Source of the DNA: Salegentibacter sp. Hel_I_6
GTDB lineage: Bacteria > Bacteroidota > Bacteroidia > Flavobacteriales > Flavobacteriaceae
Reading direction: 5' to 3'
DNA length: 64,000 nt
Assembly: GCF_000745315.1 (NCBI RefSeq)
Contig: NZ_JQNQ01000001.1
Location: 620,001-684,000, forward strand
The position numbers and the translations under genes were made by a program. The stretch's first letter is position 1, and every line of letters begins with the position of its first letter. This document shows positions 33,395 through 42,639 of this stretch, in pieces. Under the pieces are notes generated by a model that worked only from the letters and a program-made list of their open reading frames with translations, had not been told where the DNA came from and made no database searches.

Positions 33395-34069
33395 ATGAAA
33401 AAACTACTACTTTTTACTTTTCTATTTTCAGTATTAATTAGCTGCAAAAATAACGAAACCAAAATCGGAGAAAAAGTTGAGACTGAAGACGCTAAAAGCA
33501 TAGAGCAACAAATTGCGGAAGCACACGGCTTAAATAACTTTGATGAAGTTGAAGAAATCCAGTTTACCTTTAATGTAAAGGTTCAAGATTCAGTAAGAAC
33601 CAGCCGCTCGTGGACCTGGAAACCACAAACCGATGAAATTAGACTTACCGAAGGCGATATTAGTCGAAACTACACAAAAACAGATAGTATTGCTGAAAGT
33701 GATAAAGATATAGACCAGAAATTTATCAATGATTCCTACTGGTTGCTATTTCCTTACCAAATGGTTTGGAGCGATGCTAAAATTTCAGAAGAAAAAACCG
33801 GCACTGCCCCAATTAGTAAGGAAGAAATGAATTATCTGGAGGTTTCTTATAAAGATGAAGGCGGATACACTCCAGGGGATACTTATGTGGTTTATTATGA
33901 TGACGATCTTTTACTTAAAGAATGGATCTATAAATCGGCAGATGGCAATCGTGAAATGCCAACCACCTGGGAAGATTTTGAAGATTTTCAAGGACTAAAA
34001 ATTGCCAGATCCCATAAATCTCCCGACGGAAGTTTTGAATTGTTCTTTAGTGATATTGAGGTAAAATAA
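33395..34069 (+). CDS. Lipoprotein of unknown function, LolA-like fold suspected
   Basis: A 224-residue protein with a lipoprotein signal (L-I-S-C-K-N). The mature part begins with Q-Q-I-A-E-A-H-G-L. It continues as a series of strands (V-E-E-I-Q-F-T-F-N-V, S-W-T-W-K-P, G-D-T-Y-V-V-Y-Y-D) that resemble the half-barrel of LolA-type lipid-handling proteins. The fold is a guess. It lies 35 nt after the SDR gene, so possibly one transcript. Confidence 0.6.
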   Translation: MKKLLLFTFLFSVLISCKNNETKIGEKVETEDAKSIEQQIAEAHGLNNFDEVEEIQFTFNVKVQDSVRTSRSWTWKPQTDEIRLTEGDISRNYTKTDSIAESDKDIDQKFINDSYWLLFPYQMVWSDAKISEEKTGTAPISKEEMNYLEVSYKDEGGYTPGDTYVVYYDDDLLLKEWIYKSADGNREMPTTWEDFEDFQGLKIARSHKSPDGSFELFFSDIEVK

Positions 34070-34162
34070 TTTTAAAATCAGTCGTTAGGCTTTAGTCCTT
34101 AGACCTTAGAACCATAGAACCATAGAAAACTACTGTCTAGAAACTGAGGCCTATCGCCTATT

Positions 34163-35089
34163 TTAAAACCCATTGATAATTTTACTGGCTCCTTCTGCAG
34201 GCTCCCAATCAGAATTTGGCTCAAAATAACTCCATAATAAAGCTGAAATTTTTCGCTGCAATTCCCAGGCTTCATTATTATCATCCCACGAATCGTCTTC
34301 AATATTTTTGGTCGCGATGTAGCACACATAATCCCCGGAAGCTGCGTTAACCATAAAAAGTTCAGATCGGGATTTATTGACCATTCCCTGTTTTGCAGCA
34401 GCCTGCACATAAGGTGGTATTTGAGACAGCGCATATTCCTGGTAAAAAGAGTTTCCTAACAATCTATACATTTCATCACTGGCTGCGGCACTTATTAATT
34501 CACGTTTTCTTATTTTCTCTAAAATAATTGCCATTTCTCGCGGTGTGGTTTGTCCCCAACCGTATTTCTCCCAGTCCTTTTCACGGCCCTCGGTTCGGGA
34601 ATTTACCCGGGTGTGTTCCAGATCAAGTTCAGCTAATAGTTCATTGATTGCTTCTCCTCCACCGGCCAATTCCTGGTTCCAGAGCGAGGTAACATTATCG
34701 CTATAACTTATCATCAAAGCCACCAGCGTTCTAACATCGGTTTTGGCGCTGTCTTTATAGAATTGCATCAAGCCTGAACCACCATAAATACGATCTTCAG
34801 AATAAACCAGCGTATCATTATATTTTAACTCTCCTTTGTCAATTTTATCAAAAATCTTCAGCAAAATGGGTACTTTAACGATACTCGCCGTTGGGAAAAT
34901 AGTATCAGCATTTATGGCCGCCTCTTTCCCGGTTTTGAGATTTTTTACATAAACCCCAACATCACCATTAAAAGTTTGAGTTAGCTGCTCCAATTTCTGT
35001 TGAAGCTCGATATCGGTTTCCACATCTTGCGCAAGATTTATAGAAATGCAAAAGAGCCCGATAAAAATACTAAGTCCAATTTTTTTCAT
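34163..35089 (-). CDS. Class A beta-lactamase-fold serine hydrolase
   Basis: A 308-residue protein with a signal peptide (about 1-20). S69-I-V-K72 gives the S-x-x-K pair, and S130-D-N132 is present. The third motif is K233-Q-G235 instead of K-T-G. The omega-loop reads R-T-E-G-R-E-K-D-W, and I do not see the E-x-x-L-N of true class A enzymes. It could be a D,D-peptidase or esterase-like relative acting in the periplasm rather than an antibiotic hydrolase. Confidence 0.85.
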   Translation of the reverse strand: MKKIGLSIFIGLFCISINLAQDVETDIELQQKLEQLTQTFNGDVGVYVKNLKTGKEAAINADTIFPTASIVKVPILLKIFDKIDKGELKYNDTLVYSEDRIYGGSGLMQFYKDSAKTDVRTLVALMISYSDNVTSLWNQELAGGGEAINELLAELDLEHTRVNSRTEGREKDWEKYGWGQTTPREMAIILEKIRKRELISAAASDEMYRLLGNSFYQEYALSQIPPYVQAAAKQGMVNKSRSELFMVNAASGDYVCYIATKNIEDDSWDDNNEAWELQRKISALLWSYFEPNSDWEPAEGASKIINGF

Positions 35090-35166
35090 TTTATTTAGTT
35101 TATAATGACAATTTTCAAACTTTTACAATCTATAATCTCTTCTCTTTTTTCTCTCTTCTTAATTCT

Positions 35167-36441
35167 CTATTCAAGAATACCTTTCTTAAGAATCTGTCCA
35201 AATTGATACATATCTTCAAAGGAACAGTAAAACGGTGCTGGAGCAAGTCGAATTACATTAGGCTCACGCCAGTCGGTAATCACACCGTTCTTCATTAAAT
35301 AATTAAATAATTCCCGGCCTTCTCCGTGTAAAAATACTGAAAGCTGTGTCCCGCGCTCTTCCTGATTCTGCGGAGTAATAATTTCAAAAGTGCTATCAAC
35401 CTCCTTATCAATTTCGTGTAAAACAAACTCCAGGTAAGCAACAATCTTATTCCGTTTCTCTATCAATGCCGGCATTCCAACCTCCTCAAACATTTCCAGC
35501 GAAGCTAAATAAGGCGCAAGGGCTAAAATTGGGGCGTTAGAGATTTGCCATGCATCAGCTCCACTCTCGGGTTGAAATTCGGGCTCCATTAAAAATCGTC
35601 GTTCTTTATTGTGTCCCCACCAGCCTTCAAAACGAGGAATATCTTTTTGATTGTGATATTTCTCATTAATAAAACATCCGGAAGCATTCCCGGGGCCGCT
35701 GTTCATATATTTATAACTGCACCAGGCAGCAAAATCCACCTTCCATTCGCTAAGTTTAAGCTCAATATTTCCAGCGGCGTGGGCTAGATCCCAACCTACA
35801 AAAGCGCCAACTTCGTGACCTGCTTTCGTGATTTTTTCCATTTCTAAAACCTGTCCGGTATAATAATTAACACCCCCAATTAGTACCAAAGCAACCTCAT
35901 CACCTACTTCTTTAATCTTTGCAACAACATCTTCGGTTATAAAATTATTTTCACCTTCCCGCCTTTTAATTTGAACTATGGCGTCATCTGGATCGTATCC
36001 ATGAAACCGAACCTGGCTCGAAATCATATACTGGTCGCTGGGAAAAGCTTTTTCTTCACAAATAATTTTATAGCGCTTTCCTTCTGGTCTATAAAAAGAA
36101 ACCATAAGTAAATGAAGGTTTACGGTTAGTGTATTCATTACCGTAACCTCAGCGGGTTTAGCGCCAACAACTTTAGCCAGTTTTTCTGAAAAACGCTCGT
36201 GATAATCCCACCAGGGTTTTTCAGCCTGAAAATGACCCTCTACGGCAAGATTCGCCCAATCGGTCATTATTTCGTCTACATATTTTTTAGCTGATTTTGG
36301 TTGAAGGCCTAGTGAATTTCCGGTGAAATAAATTACATTTTTTCCTTCGTGCTGCGGAAAAATAAATTGATCTCTGTAAGTTGATAATTTATCTTCGGCA
36401 TCGAGTTTTCTGGCAAATTCCAGGGTATTTTTAAACTGCAT
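35167..36441 (-). CDS. kynU: Kynureninase
   Basis: A 424-residue PLP enzyme (fold type I). Landmarks: Y-F-T-G-N-S-L-G-L-Q-P near residue 38, the N-T-L-T-V-N-L-H-L block, G-V-N-Y-Y-T-G-Q, W-D-L-A-H-A-A-G-N, and C-S-Y-K-Y-M-N-S-G-P-G with the Schiff-base lysine. It splits kynurenine or 3-hydroxykynurenine to alanine plus anthranilate or 3-hydroxyanthranilate. Kmo is encoded at 25392-26771. Confidence 0.96.
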   Translation of the reverse strand: MQFKNTLEFARKLDAEDKLSTYRDQFIFPQHEGKNVIYFTGNSLGLQPKSAKKYVDEIMTDWANLAVEGHFQAEKPWWDYHERFSEKLAKVVGAKPAEVTVMNTLTVNLHLLMVSFYRPEGKRYKIICEEKAFPSDQYMISSQVRFHGYDPDDAIVQIKRREGENNFITEDVVAKIKEVGDEVALVLIGGVNYYTGQVLEMEKITKAGHEVGAFVGWDLAHAAGNIELKLSEWKVDFAAWCSYKYMNSGPGNASGCFINEKYHNQKDIPRFEGWWGHNKERRFLMEPEFQPESGADAWQISNAPILALAPYLASLEMFEEVGMPALIEKRNKIVAYLEFVLHEIDKEVDSTFEIITPQNQEERGTQLSVFLHGEGRELFNYLMKNGVITDWREPNVIRLAPAPFYCSFEDMYQFGQILKKGILE

Positions 36442-36625
36442 GTGTGGCTGTATTTTAAATCCTGAAGATTCTAAATACTAACTTTTGAGTAAACCTCCTT
36501 GTAGTATTTAAATCTCCATTATTGAGTAAAAATACAATTTAAAAAATAGTTATAAGCTATTCTAAAAGCTTGGTTTTGCTGGAAAAGAGGAATATTAATT
36601 CAAGCTTCGGAAAGAATAATTTCTC

Positions 36626-36633
36626 TAAATTTG
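36626..36633 (+). promoter_or_regulatory. -7 promoter element for the O-methyltransferase
   Basis: TAAATTTG fully matches TAnnTTTG, 17 nt before the ATG at 36651. Confidence 0.5.
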
Positions 36634-36650
36634 AATAAAAATAAAAGCCA

Positions 36651-37292
36651 ATGCATTTTCTACCTGAAGCGATAGATGACTATATTTTAGAACATTCAGC
36701 TAAAGAACCAGAATTTTTAGCAAAACTTAACCGGGAAACCAATCATAAAGTATTGCAACCTCGAATGTTGAGCGGAAATTACCAGGGAAGAATCCTGAGT
36801 ATTATTTCTAAGTTAATCGCTCCAAAAAGTATTTTGGAAATTGGCACTTACACTGGCTACTCGGCTTTATGCCTGGCGGAAGGTTTACCAAAAGATGGTA
36901 TGCTGCATACCATAGATATCAATGAAGAATTACACGATTTTCAGCAAAAATATTTTCAGGCTTCAGAATTCAAAAATAAGATTAGGCAATATATTGGAGA
37001 CGCGAGAGAGATAATTCCAAAGATAGATTCAAAACTCGATCTGGTATTTATTGATGCCGACAAACCTAATTATCCTGCTTATTTTGAATTGATCATTGAT
37101 AAAATGAATAGTGGCGGACTTATATTATCTGATAATGTATTATGGAGCGGAAAAGTTGTTGAGACGTTAAAGGCAGAAGATGAGTCTACAAGGGCACTAT
37201 TAGAATACAACAAAATGCTGGCAGAAGACGAGCGTCTGGAAACTGTTATTTTGCCTATTCGAGACGGATTAACTTTAAGCAGGGTTATATAA
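36651..37292 (+). CDS. Class I SAM-dependent O-methyltransferase (COMT-like)
   Basis: A 213-residue enzyme of the Methyltransf_3 group. The SAM site is I-L-E-I-G-T-Y-T-G-Y-S-A-L (about 63-75) with T-I-D-I-N acidic loop. The metal/catechol motif is F-I-D-A-D-K near 133, then S-D-N-V-L-W-S-G-K. It transfers methyl from SAM to a catechol-type oxygen; the substrate is unknown. Its 3' end overlaps the converging PAP2 gene by 8 nt. Confidence 0.92.
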   Translation: MHFLPEAIDDYILEHSAKEPEFLAKLNRETNHKVLQPRMLSGNYQGRILSIISKLIAPKSILEIGTYTGYSALCLAEGLPKDGMLHTIDINEELHDFQQKYFQASEFKNKIRQYIGDAREIIPKIDSKLDLVFIDADKPNYPAYFELIIDKMNSGGLILSDNVLWSGKVVETLKAEDESTRALLEYNKMLAEDERLETVILPIRDGLTLSRVI

Positions 37293-37842
37293 AGCGTTTT
37301 CCTGAACGTTGATAAAACAGAAAGAAGATAATGGCAAAAATAATTCCAACTGCCGCGCCAACCAATACATCACCGGGATAGTGAACACCCACATAAATTC
37401 TACTTAACATAAATAACAGCGGCCAGATAAGCACCACCCAAATCCAGGGGTATTTATCTTTCATTGAAAGTATAAAAAATAAGGCCGCAGCGGCAGAAAC
37501 GGCAGAGTGCCCAGAGAAAAAACTATAGTTATCCGGGGTTTGTAGAATCCTAATAATATCGGCAATTTCAGGTTGGTTATTCGGCCTTAGTCTTAAAAAA
37601 AAGTTTTTAGTAAGATTGGTGAAACCATAGGTAGAAAGAGCCGTGGCAAGAATAAATAGACTAGTAAATAGTGCTTTTTTCCAATGGAAAGCTATAAAAT
37701 AAAGAATGAAGAAAGTAATATAAAGTGGGATCCAGTTTTGTATAGTAGTTACCGTGATCCAGAAATTGTCGTAAGATTCAATTCCCAGTCCGTTAAGGTA
37801 AACAAACAGCTCACGGTCCCATTGTTTTAGCTGCTCTAACAT
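37285..37842 (-). CDS. PAP2-family phosphatase
   Basis: A 185-residue inner-membrane protein with about five hydrophobic helices. The three phosphatase motifs are present: K-N-F-F-L-R-L-R-P, F-F-S-G-H-S (P-S-G-H equivalent), and S-R-I-Y-V-G-V-H-Y-P-G-D. It would remove phosphate from undecaprenyl-PP, phosphatidic acid or similar lipids. It is 9 nt downstream of tatA. Confidence 0.9.
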   Translation of the reverse strand: MLEQLKQWDRELFVYLNGLGIESYDNFWITVTTIQNWIPLYITFFILYFIAFHWKKALFTSLFILATALSTYGFTNLTKNFFLRLRPNNQPEIADIIRILQTPDNYSFFSGHSAVSAAAALFFILSMKDKYPWIWVVLIWPLLFMLSRIYVGVHYPGDVLVGAAVGIIFAIIFFLFYQRSGKRFI

Positions 37843-37851
37843 AAAAAGTAA

Positions 37852-38133
37852 TTAAAATCTACGTTTTACTGAGCCGGTAATTTCATCAATATCCTCCTTC
37901 ACTTTATCAATTTCACCTTTAACATCCTTAGATATATCGGTGTTTATGCCTTGTTTGTCGGCACTTTTCTGAATTTCGGTCTTGATATCATTAGAGGCAT
38001 TGCGAAGCATTTTCATGCCTTTTCCCATTCCACGGGCGATATCTGGAATCTTATCGGCACCAAAGACCATTACCAGAATAAATAAGATAAAGGCAATTTC
38101 GGCACCACTAATAAAAAGGGGTATGATGTTCAT
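37852..38133 (-). CDS. tatA: Twin-arginine translocase subunit TatA/E
   Basis: A 93-residue TatA-like protein: N-terminal membrane helix ending F-G-A-D-K-I-P-D-I-A-R-G-M-G-K (the conserved F-G hinge), amphipathic helix, then a charged tail. It forms the protein-conducting pore of the Tat pathway. TatC is not in the window. It leads a two-gene run with the PAP2 gene. Confidence 0.92.
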   Translation of the reverse strand: MNIIPLFISGAEIAFILFILVMVFGADKIPDIARGMGKGMKMLRNASNDIKTEIQKSADKQGINTDISKDVKGEIDKVKEDIDEITGSVKRRF

Positions 38134-38164
38134 AGCAAAACAAATATAGCCACAAATTTAAGCA

Positions 38165-38192
38165 TAAAAAAAACCGACTCGTTAAAGTCGGC
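38165..38192 (-). terminator. Terminator of the M1 peptidase operon
   Basis: CCGACT/AGTCGG stem with a short loop; on the minus strand it is followed by a run of eight T. It lies 11 nt beyond the M1 peptidase stop codon. Confidence 0.75.
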
Positions 38193-38202
38193 TTAATTTA
38201 TT

Positions 38203-40515
38203 TTAGTTTCCGAGACTTTCTTTAAATTCTTCGAACTTACTGGTAGTTTCTTCTTTTGGCCAGGTATTATTGCTTACATCTATATCTGCTGTTTCCAGGT
38301 TTGGATCTACAACCATTTTGGTGATCTCCTTATTGGTAGCAATGGTTTTACTAGCCACCTCATCATTCATTCTCCAAAGCTGAACAGGATACCTTTTCAT
38401 TTCGGTAGAACCATCTGCATAAGTGAATTCTACGATTAAAGGCATTGGAATACCTCCCGGCTTTTCAAAAGTGACCTGATAGAAATATTTTGGATCTTTT
38501 AGTTTTGCTCTTTCCTCTTCTGAGAAATTATCCATAACATATTCTTTTAGAGTAGGCGAATTCTCTAAAGCAGATTTTCCTTTTAAGTTTTCATCAAATT
38601 CTTCGCTTTCTTCTTCCACAACGTAAACTGCCTCTACCTCTTCAGGATCTGCGCCATAACGTTCCAAAAATTCTTTTCCTTCTTTGGTCGCGTTATCGGT
38701 AATGTAGAGTTTTTTAACTTCTTTAATTCCCATATCTACATTCTCTGTAGTATAGAACCAACCCCTCCAAAACCAATCTAGATCTACCGCTGATGCATCT
38801 TCCATTGTTCTAAAGAAATCTTCTGGTGTTGGGTGTTTAAACATCCAACGCTGTGCAAAAGTTTTGTAGGCGTGATCAAAAAGTTCTTTTCCCATTACCG
38901 TTTCACGCAAGATATTAAGCGCAGTTGCGGGCTTTCCGTAAGCATTATTTCCTAACTGGTAAACGTTTTCAGGATTAGACATGATTGGCGCAATATATTT
39001 TTGATTTCCTCTCATATAAGGAACAATCTTCGCCGGAATTCCCCTTCTTGAAGGATAGACCTCCTCGGGAGCAATAGCTTCCGGATATTCTTTGCCAAAC
39101 TCCTGCTCTGCCAAAAATTGACTAAAGGTGTTTAAACCTTCGTCCATCCATCCCCATTGGCGCTCATCTGTATTTACGATCATTGGGAAGAAATTGTGCC
39201 CAATTTCGTGAATAATCACACTTATCATCCCAAATTTCACTCGATCTGAATACGTTCCATCTTCATCGGGACGGCCATAATTCCAGCAAATCATAGGGTA
39301 TTCCATACCCTGGTTCCTGGCGTGAACAGATACTGCTTTTGGATAAGGATATTGAAATGTTTGTTTAGAATAAGATTTTAAAGTACTGGCCACGGCTTTT
39401 GTAGACCATTCTTCCCAAAGCGGATTCCCTTCCTTAGGATATAGCGAAATTGCCATTACATCTTTCCCCTGGACATCGGTAGCCATCATATCAAGAATAA
39501 ATTTTCTTGAAGTAGAGAATCCAAAATCCCTAACCATTTCGGCTTTATATTTCCAGGTTTTAGTTTTGTTGGAAAAAGATTTTTCAGCTTCTTCTGCTTC
39601 TGCCTGGGTTCTAACTATTACGGGTTTATCATAGGATTTTTTCGCCTGTTCGTAGCGGCTCATCATTTCTTTAGTGTAAACTTCTTTGCGGTTTTGAAGT
39701 TCCCCGGTAGCTTCCATTATATGATCTGCAGGTACAGTGATATTCACTTCATAGTCCCCAAAAGGAAGGGCAAACTCACCACTACCCCAAAATTGCATAT
39801 TTTGCCATCCTTCAACATCATTATAAACTGCCATTCTAGGAAAGAATTGCGCTATTACGTAAGTGTTATTTCCATCTTTAGGAAAATACTCATAACCGCT
39901 ACGTGCTCTATCTGTTATATGGTTATTTATATTATACCACCACTTCATATCAAACTCAAAAGATTCTCCGGGAGCCAAAGGTTCTTCCAAATCTATTCTC
40001 AACATCGTTTGATTGATAGTATAATTTAATTTCTTTCCATTATGTTTTAGATCAACAATATTAAAACCGCCATCAAAATTTTCTTTCATGTGCTGTTCTA
40101 CAAAACGTTCTGGTGTGGCTACAGGGCTCATGCCACTTGGATTTCGCTCTAAAGCAGGTGCATCCTTCTTTCTTACATTCTGGTCTAATTGCACCCACAA
40201 ATATTCTAATTCATCTGGAGAATTATTATAATAAGTAACTTCAGCTTCCCCATCTAAACGGGTATTTTTATCGTCTAATACGATGTCCATTTTATAATCG
40301 GCCTGATTTTGATAATAGGCTTCACCGGGTGCGCCGGCACCCGTACGATATTGATTTGGAGTGGCGAAGTATTGATAAAGTTGTCTAAACTTATTATTAT
40401 TTTCGTGACCCTCTTGCTTTGGCTGCTGTTCTTGGGTTTCTGAATCCTGTGCCTGAGCACCACCTATAAAAAGCATCACTAAAAAGAAACTTATGTATTG
40501 TAAATTTTTCATCAA
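38203..40515 (-). CDS. M1-family zinc metallopeptidase (secreted)
   Basis: A 770-residue aminopeptidase-like protein with a signal peptide (cleavage after A-Q-A near 22). The N-terminal beta-domain is typical of M1. The catalytic site is H436-E-I-G-H440 followed 18 residues later by the third zinc ligand E459 in D-E-G-L-N. G-M-E-Y-P (403-407) corresponds to the exopeptidase G-x-M-E-N loop. It probably trims peptides in the periplasm or at the surface. It is the last gene of the operon that begins with the CarboxypepD_reg paralogs. Confidence 0.93.
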   Translation of the reverse strand: MMKNLQYISFFLVMLFIGGAQAQDSETQEQQPKQEGHENNNKFRQLYQYFATPNQYRTGAGAPGEAYYQNQADYKMDIVLDDKNTRLDGEAEVTYYNNSPDELEYLWVQLDQNVRKKDAPALERNPSGMSPVATPERFVEQHMKENFDGGFNIVDLKHNGKKLNYTINQTMLRIDLEEPLAPGESFEFDMKWWYNINNHITDRARSGYEYFPKDGNNTYVIAQFFPRMAVYNDVEGWQNMQFWGSGEFALPFGDYEVNITVPADHIMEATGELQNRKEVYTKEMMSRYEQAKKSYDKPVIVRTQAEAEEAEKSFSNKTKTWKYKAEMVRDFGFSTSRKFILDMMATDVQGKDVMAISLYPKEGNPLWEEWSTKAVASTLKSYSKQTFQYPYPKAVSVHARNQGMEYPMICWNYGRPDEDGTYSDRVKFGMISVIIHEIGHNFFPMIVNTDERQWGWMDEGLNTFSQFLAEQEFGKEYPEAIAPEEVYPSRRGIPAKIVPYMRGNQKYIAPIMSNPENVYQLGNNAYGKPATALNILRETVMGKELFDHAYKTFAQRWMFKHPTPEDFFRTMEDASAVDLDWFWRGWFYTTENVDMGIKEVKKLYITDNATKEGKEFLERYGADPEEVEAVYVVEEESEEFDENLKGKSALENSPTLKEYVMDNFSEEERAKLKDPKYFYQVTFEKPGGIPMPLIVEFTYADGSTEMKRYPVQLWRMNDEVASKTIATNKEITKMVVDPNLETADIDVSNNTWPKEETTSKFEEFKESLGN

Positions 40516-40574
40516 TTGAGGTTTGATTTAAAGATTGCTAAAAATAGCTAATTTTTGTAGGTTTTATTTAAAAT

Positions 40575-41078
40575 TTAAGGAAAAGAAAGGTTTTCAGTTT
40601 CTTGCTGGCGCATTAGCAATAGACTCTTGGTCTTACCATTCACTTTCACATGCACCACGTTTTTCTGATCGTCAAAAAGATCGGTTAAAATACCATTGGT
40701 GACTTCTATATTGTTAAATGAACTTACATTTTCTACTTCAATGTAAAGTATGAGCTGGTCGGCGTCATATTCTTTTCCTAAATAATTTAGTTGAAGTTCT
40801 ATTCCATTTGTATTCAACCTTAATTTTTGCGCCAGGTATTTCGTAATATTCTCTAGAACCGGTCCTTCTTCATCTCCTTCTGAAAGTTGAAGATCCTCAC
40901 TATAACGTTCATTTAAAACATTCTGAAAATCGTCTATAAAAACGCGGGTAATAATTTGCAAACTTTGTTTCTCATTATTGTATTCAATCTCGGTAACACT
41001 CAAATAAAATTCGTGATCCCCAGATTTAAATGCAGAAAGCAAAAAGAAGCTTGCAAGGATTAGGCTAATTTTTTTCAT
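40575..41078 (-). CDS. DUF6702 family secreted protein
   Basis: About 167 residues. An N-terminal signal (L-I-L-A-S-F-F-L-L-S-A-F) is followed by H-E-F-Y-L-S-V-T-E-I-E-Y-N, the start of DUF6702, with a later A-Q-K-L-R-L-N-T-N-G and a C-terminal strand pattern. I start at M-K-K-I-S (41078); an in-frame ATG at 41102 would add eight residues. The family is usually found next to M1 peptidase and CarboxypepD_reg genes, as here. Function unknown. Confidence 0.82.
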   Translation of the reverse strand: MKKISLILASFFLLSAFKSGDHEFYLSVTEIEYNNEKQSLQIITRVFIDDFQNVLNERYSEDLQLSEGDEEGPVLENITKYLAQKLRLNTNGIELQLNYLGKEYDADQLILYIEVENVSSFNNIEVTNGILTDLFDDQKNVVHVKVNGKTKSLLLMRQQETENLSFP

Positions 41079-41105
41079 CGATTTTTTTCTATGCAGGAGC
41101 AAATA

Positions 41106-41903
41106 TTAATCCAAAGCGCTAGAGGCTTTAAATTCTAATGCTTTGGATTTAAAAAACTCGTATAATTCCAGCGGATCATCTAGCAAAATTTCCAAATCAT
41201 AATTTTCAGCACAATAATAAGCAAAATTCATTATTTCGTTTTGGGGTATTTTAAAGTCTTCGGTGAAAGTTTCTTCAGAAATTAAATAAACTGCTTTTTC
41301 AACGTTTACTTTGAATTCATATTTTTCCCTCCTTTTCTTTAGCAGTGCCGTCCTGCCGCTAATCCCGTTTATAATTGGGTCTAAAGGCATAGTACCGGTT
41401 AATATACCCAAAACGCTAAGCCTACTTCCACCAGGACCTGTCGTAGCTGTATATAATTGTCTTTCTACCTGTGATGGTGGAGGTTTTCTGCGCATTGGTG
41501 CATTTAAATCGAATTTATTAAAGATTTTGATCCCTGAAATATCATTTGCTAAATTTCCAGATAATTTATGAAGTTTCACTTCGTCTAATTCTGTAAGATC
41601 TTCTGAGAGTTTAATCTTAAAATTGATTTCTTCAAGTACTTTTTCATCTACAATCAAAGTTTTGTTTTTATATTGAACCGAGGAAAACAAAAGAGAATCT
41701 CCTGGGTTTACTTCTACTGAAAAATAACCAGAAAGTTCACTCACACTTCCTTTTTTGCTGGTAACATTGATAATATGAATAGAGGACTTAAGTGGCTCTT
41801 CAGTAAGAATTTGACCGGTTAAGATCTTCTTTTCTTGAGAAAAAATCGAACCGCTTATTAGAAAAATTGCTAATAGTAAAAATTTAATTTTTAAAAAATT
41901 CAT
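41106..41903 (-). CDS. CarboxypepD_reg-like secreted protein, paralog A
   Basis: A 265-residue protein: signal peptide (about 1-22), a CarboxypepD_reg-like beta-sandwich with S-I-H-I-I-N-V and L-L-F-S-S-V-Q-Y, a linker L-T-E-L-D-E-V-K-L-H-K-L-S-G-N-L, then an alpha-helical C-terminal half of unknown fold. It differs from B and C by a Pro/Arg-rich insert (R-R-K-P-P-P). Its start overlaps the end of paralog B by 20 nt, and it leads into the DUF6702 gene. Confidence 0.85.
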   Translation of the reverse strand: MNFLKIKFLLLAIFLISGSIFSQEKKILTGQILTEEPLKSSIHIINVTSKKGSVSELSGYFSVEVNPGDSLLFSSVQYKNKTLIVDEKVLEEINFKIKLSEDLTELDEVKLHKLSGNLANDISGIKIFNKFDLNAPMRRKPPPSQVERQLYTATTGPGGSRLSVLGILTGTMPLDPIINGISGRTALLKKRREKYEFKVNVEKAVYLISEETFTEDFKIPQNEIMNFAYYCAENYDLEILLDDPLELYEFFKSKALEFKASSALD

Positions 41904-42639
41904 TATATTCCACTATCGTTTTCTTGAGAAAATTTAATAAAATCAAGGGATCGTTCTGATTAACCAATTCTTCAAAATTCGATTTTAGGCTACAATAGTA
42001 GAGAAAATCAAAAATTTTATTTTCTTTTAGAAAAAGAGTTTCTGTAAAAAATTCAACAGGTATTTGGTCCTTTGCTTTATTAACTAATTTCTTAAGTTTA
42101 TTATTCTCTATCGCCTTTTTCAGCAGTTTATTTTCACCTGAAATAGCCCCGTAAATCATTCCTACAGGATTACTATTTAAAGCTGAAAATTTTCGCTCTT
42201 CAATACTTAGCGGTTTTCTATCTGAGAAAGTATATCCTAAAGCAGAAGGATCATAAGTTTTAATCTCATTAATATCCTTAGATAAATTACCGGATAAATT
42301 ATGCAAACGCACTTCCTCAAGTTCATTTATATCTGGCAGCAAAATTACTTCTACTATACCTTCCTCATAAATATTATTGCTAATCTGTATTTCTTTTTTC
42401 TCAAATTGTATCGAAGAAAATAGCAGAAGGTCACCGGGCTGCACTTCTACTGAAAAATAACCAGAAAGTTCACTAAGTGTGCCTTTTTCCCGGGTAATAT
42501 TTATAATATGTATTGGAGAAATAAGCGATTCTTCAGTAGTAATTTGACCAGTCAAAATCTTTTTCTCTTGCGAAAATATAGAACCGGTGATTAGAAAAAC
42601 CGCAAATAGAAGTATAATTTTAACCTTCGATAAACTCAT
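41884..42639 (-). CDS. CarboxypepD_reg-like secreted protein, paralog B
   Basis: A 251-residue protein with the same layout: signal, beta-sandwich with I-H-I-I-N-I and L-L-F-S-S-I-Q-F, linker E-L-E-E-V-R-L-H-N-L-S-G-N-L, and a helical C-terminus ending F-D-F-L-Y-Y-C ... N-D-P-L-I-L-L-N-F. It is closest to paralog C over its full length, suggesting a recent duplication. It overlaps C upstream and A downstream by 20 nt each. Confidence 0.85.
   Translation of the reverse strand: MSLSKVKIILLFAVFLITGSIFSQEKKILTGQITTEESLISPIHIINITREKGTLSELSGYFSVEVQPGDLLLFSSIQFEKKEIQISNNIYEEGIVEVILLPDINELEEVRLHNLSGNLSKDINEIKTYDPSALGYTFSDRKPLSIEERKFSALNSNPVGMIYGAISGENKLLKKAIENNKLKKLVNKAKDQIPVEFFTETLFLKENKIFDFLYYCSLKSNFEELVNQNDPLILLNFLKKTIVEYNEFFKN

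Noticed and set aside
34070..34162. Short direct repeats (agaaccat twice) between two genes
   Set aside because: Only two imperfect 9-bp units; probably slippage, with no spacer pattern of a CRISPR or tandem-repeat locus.
41311..41571. Plus-strand frame across paralog A
   Set aside because: Antisense to a member of a clearly conserved paralog family.
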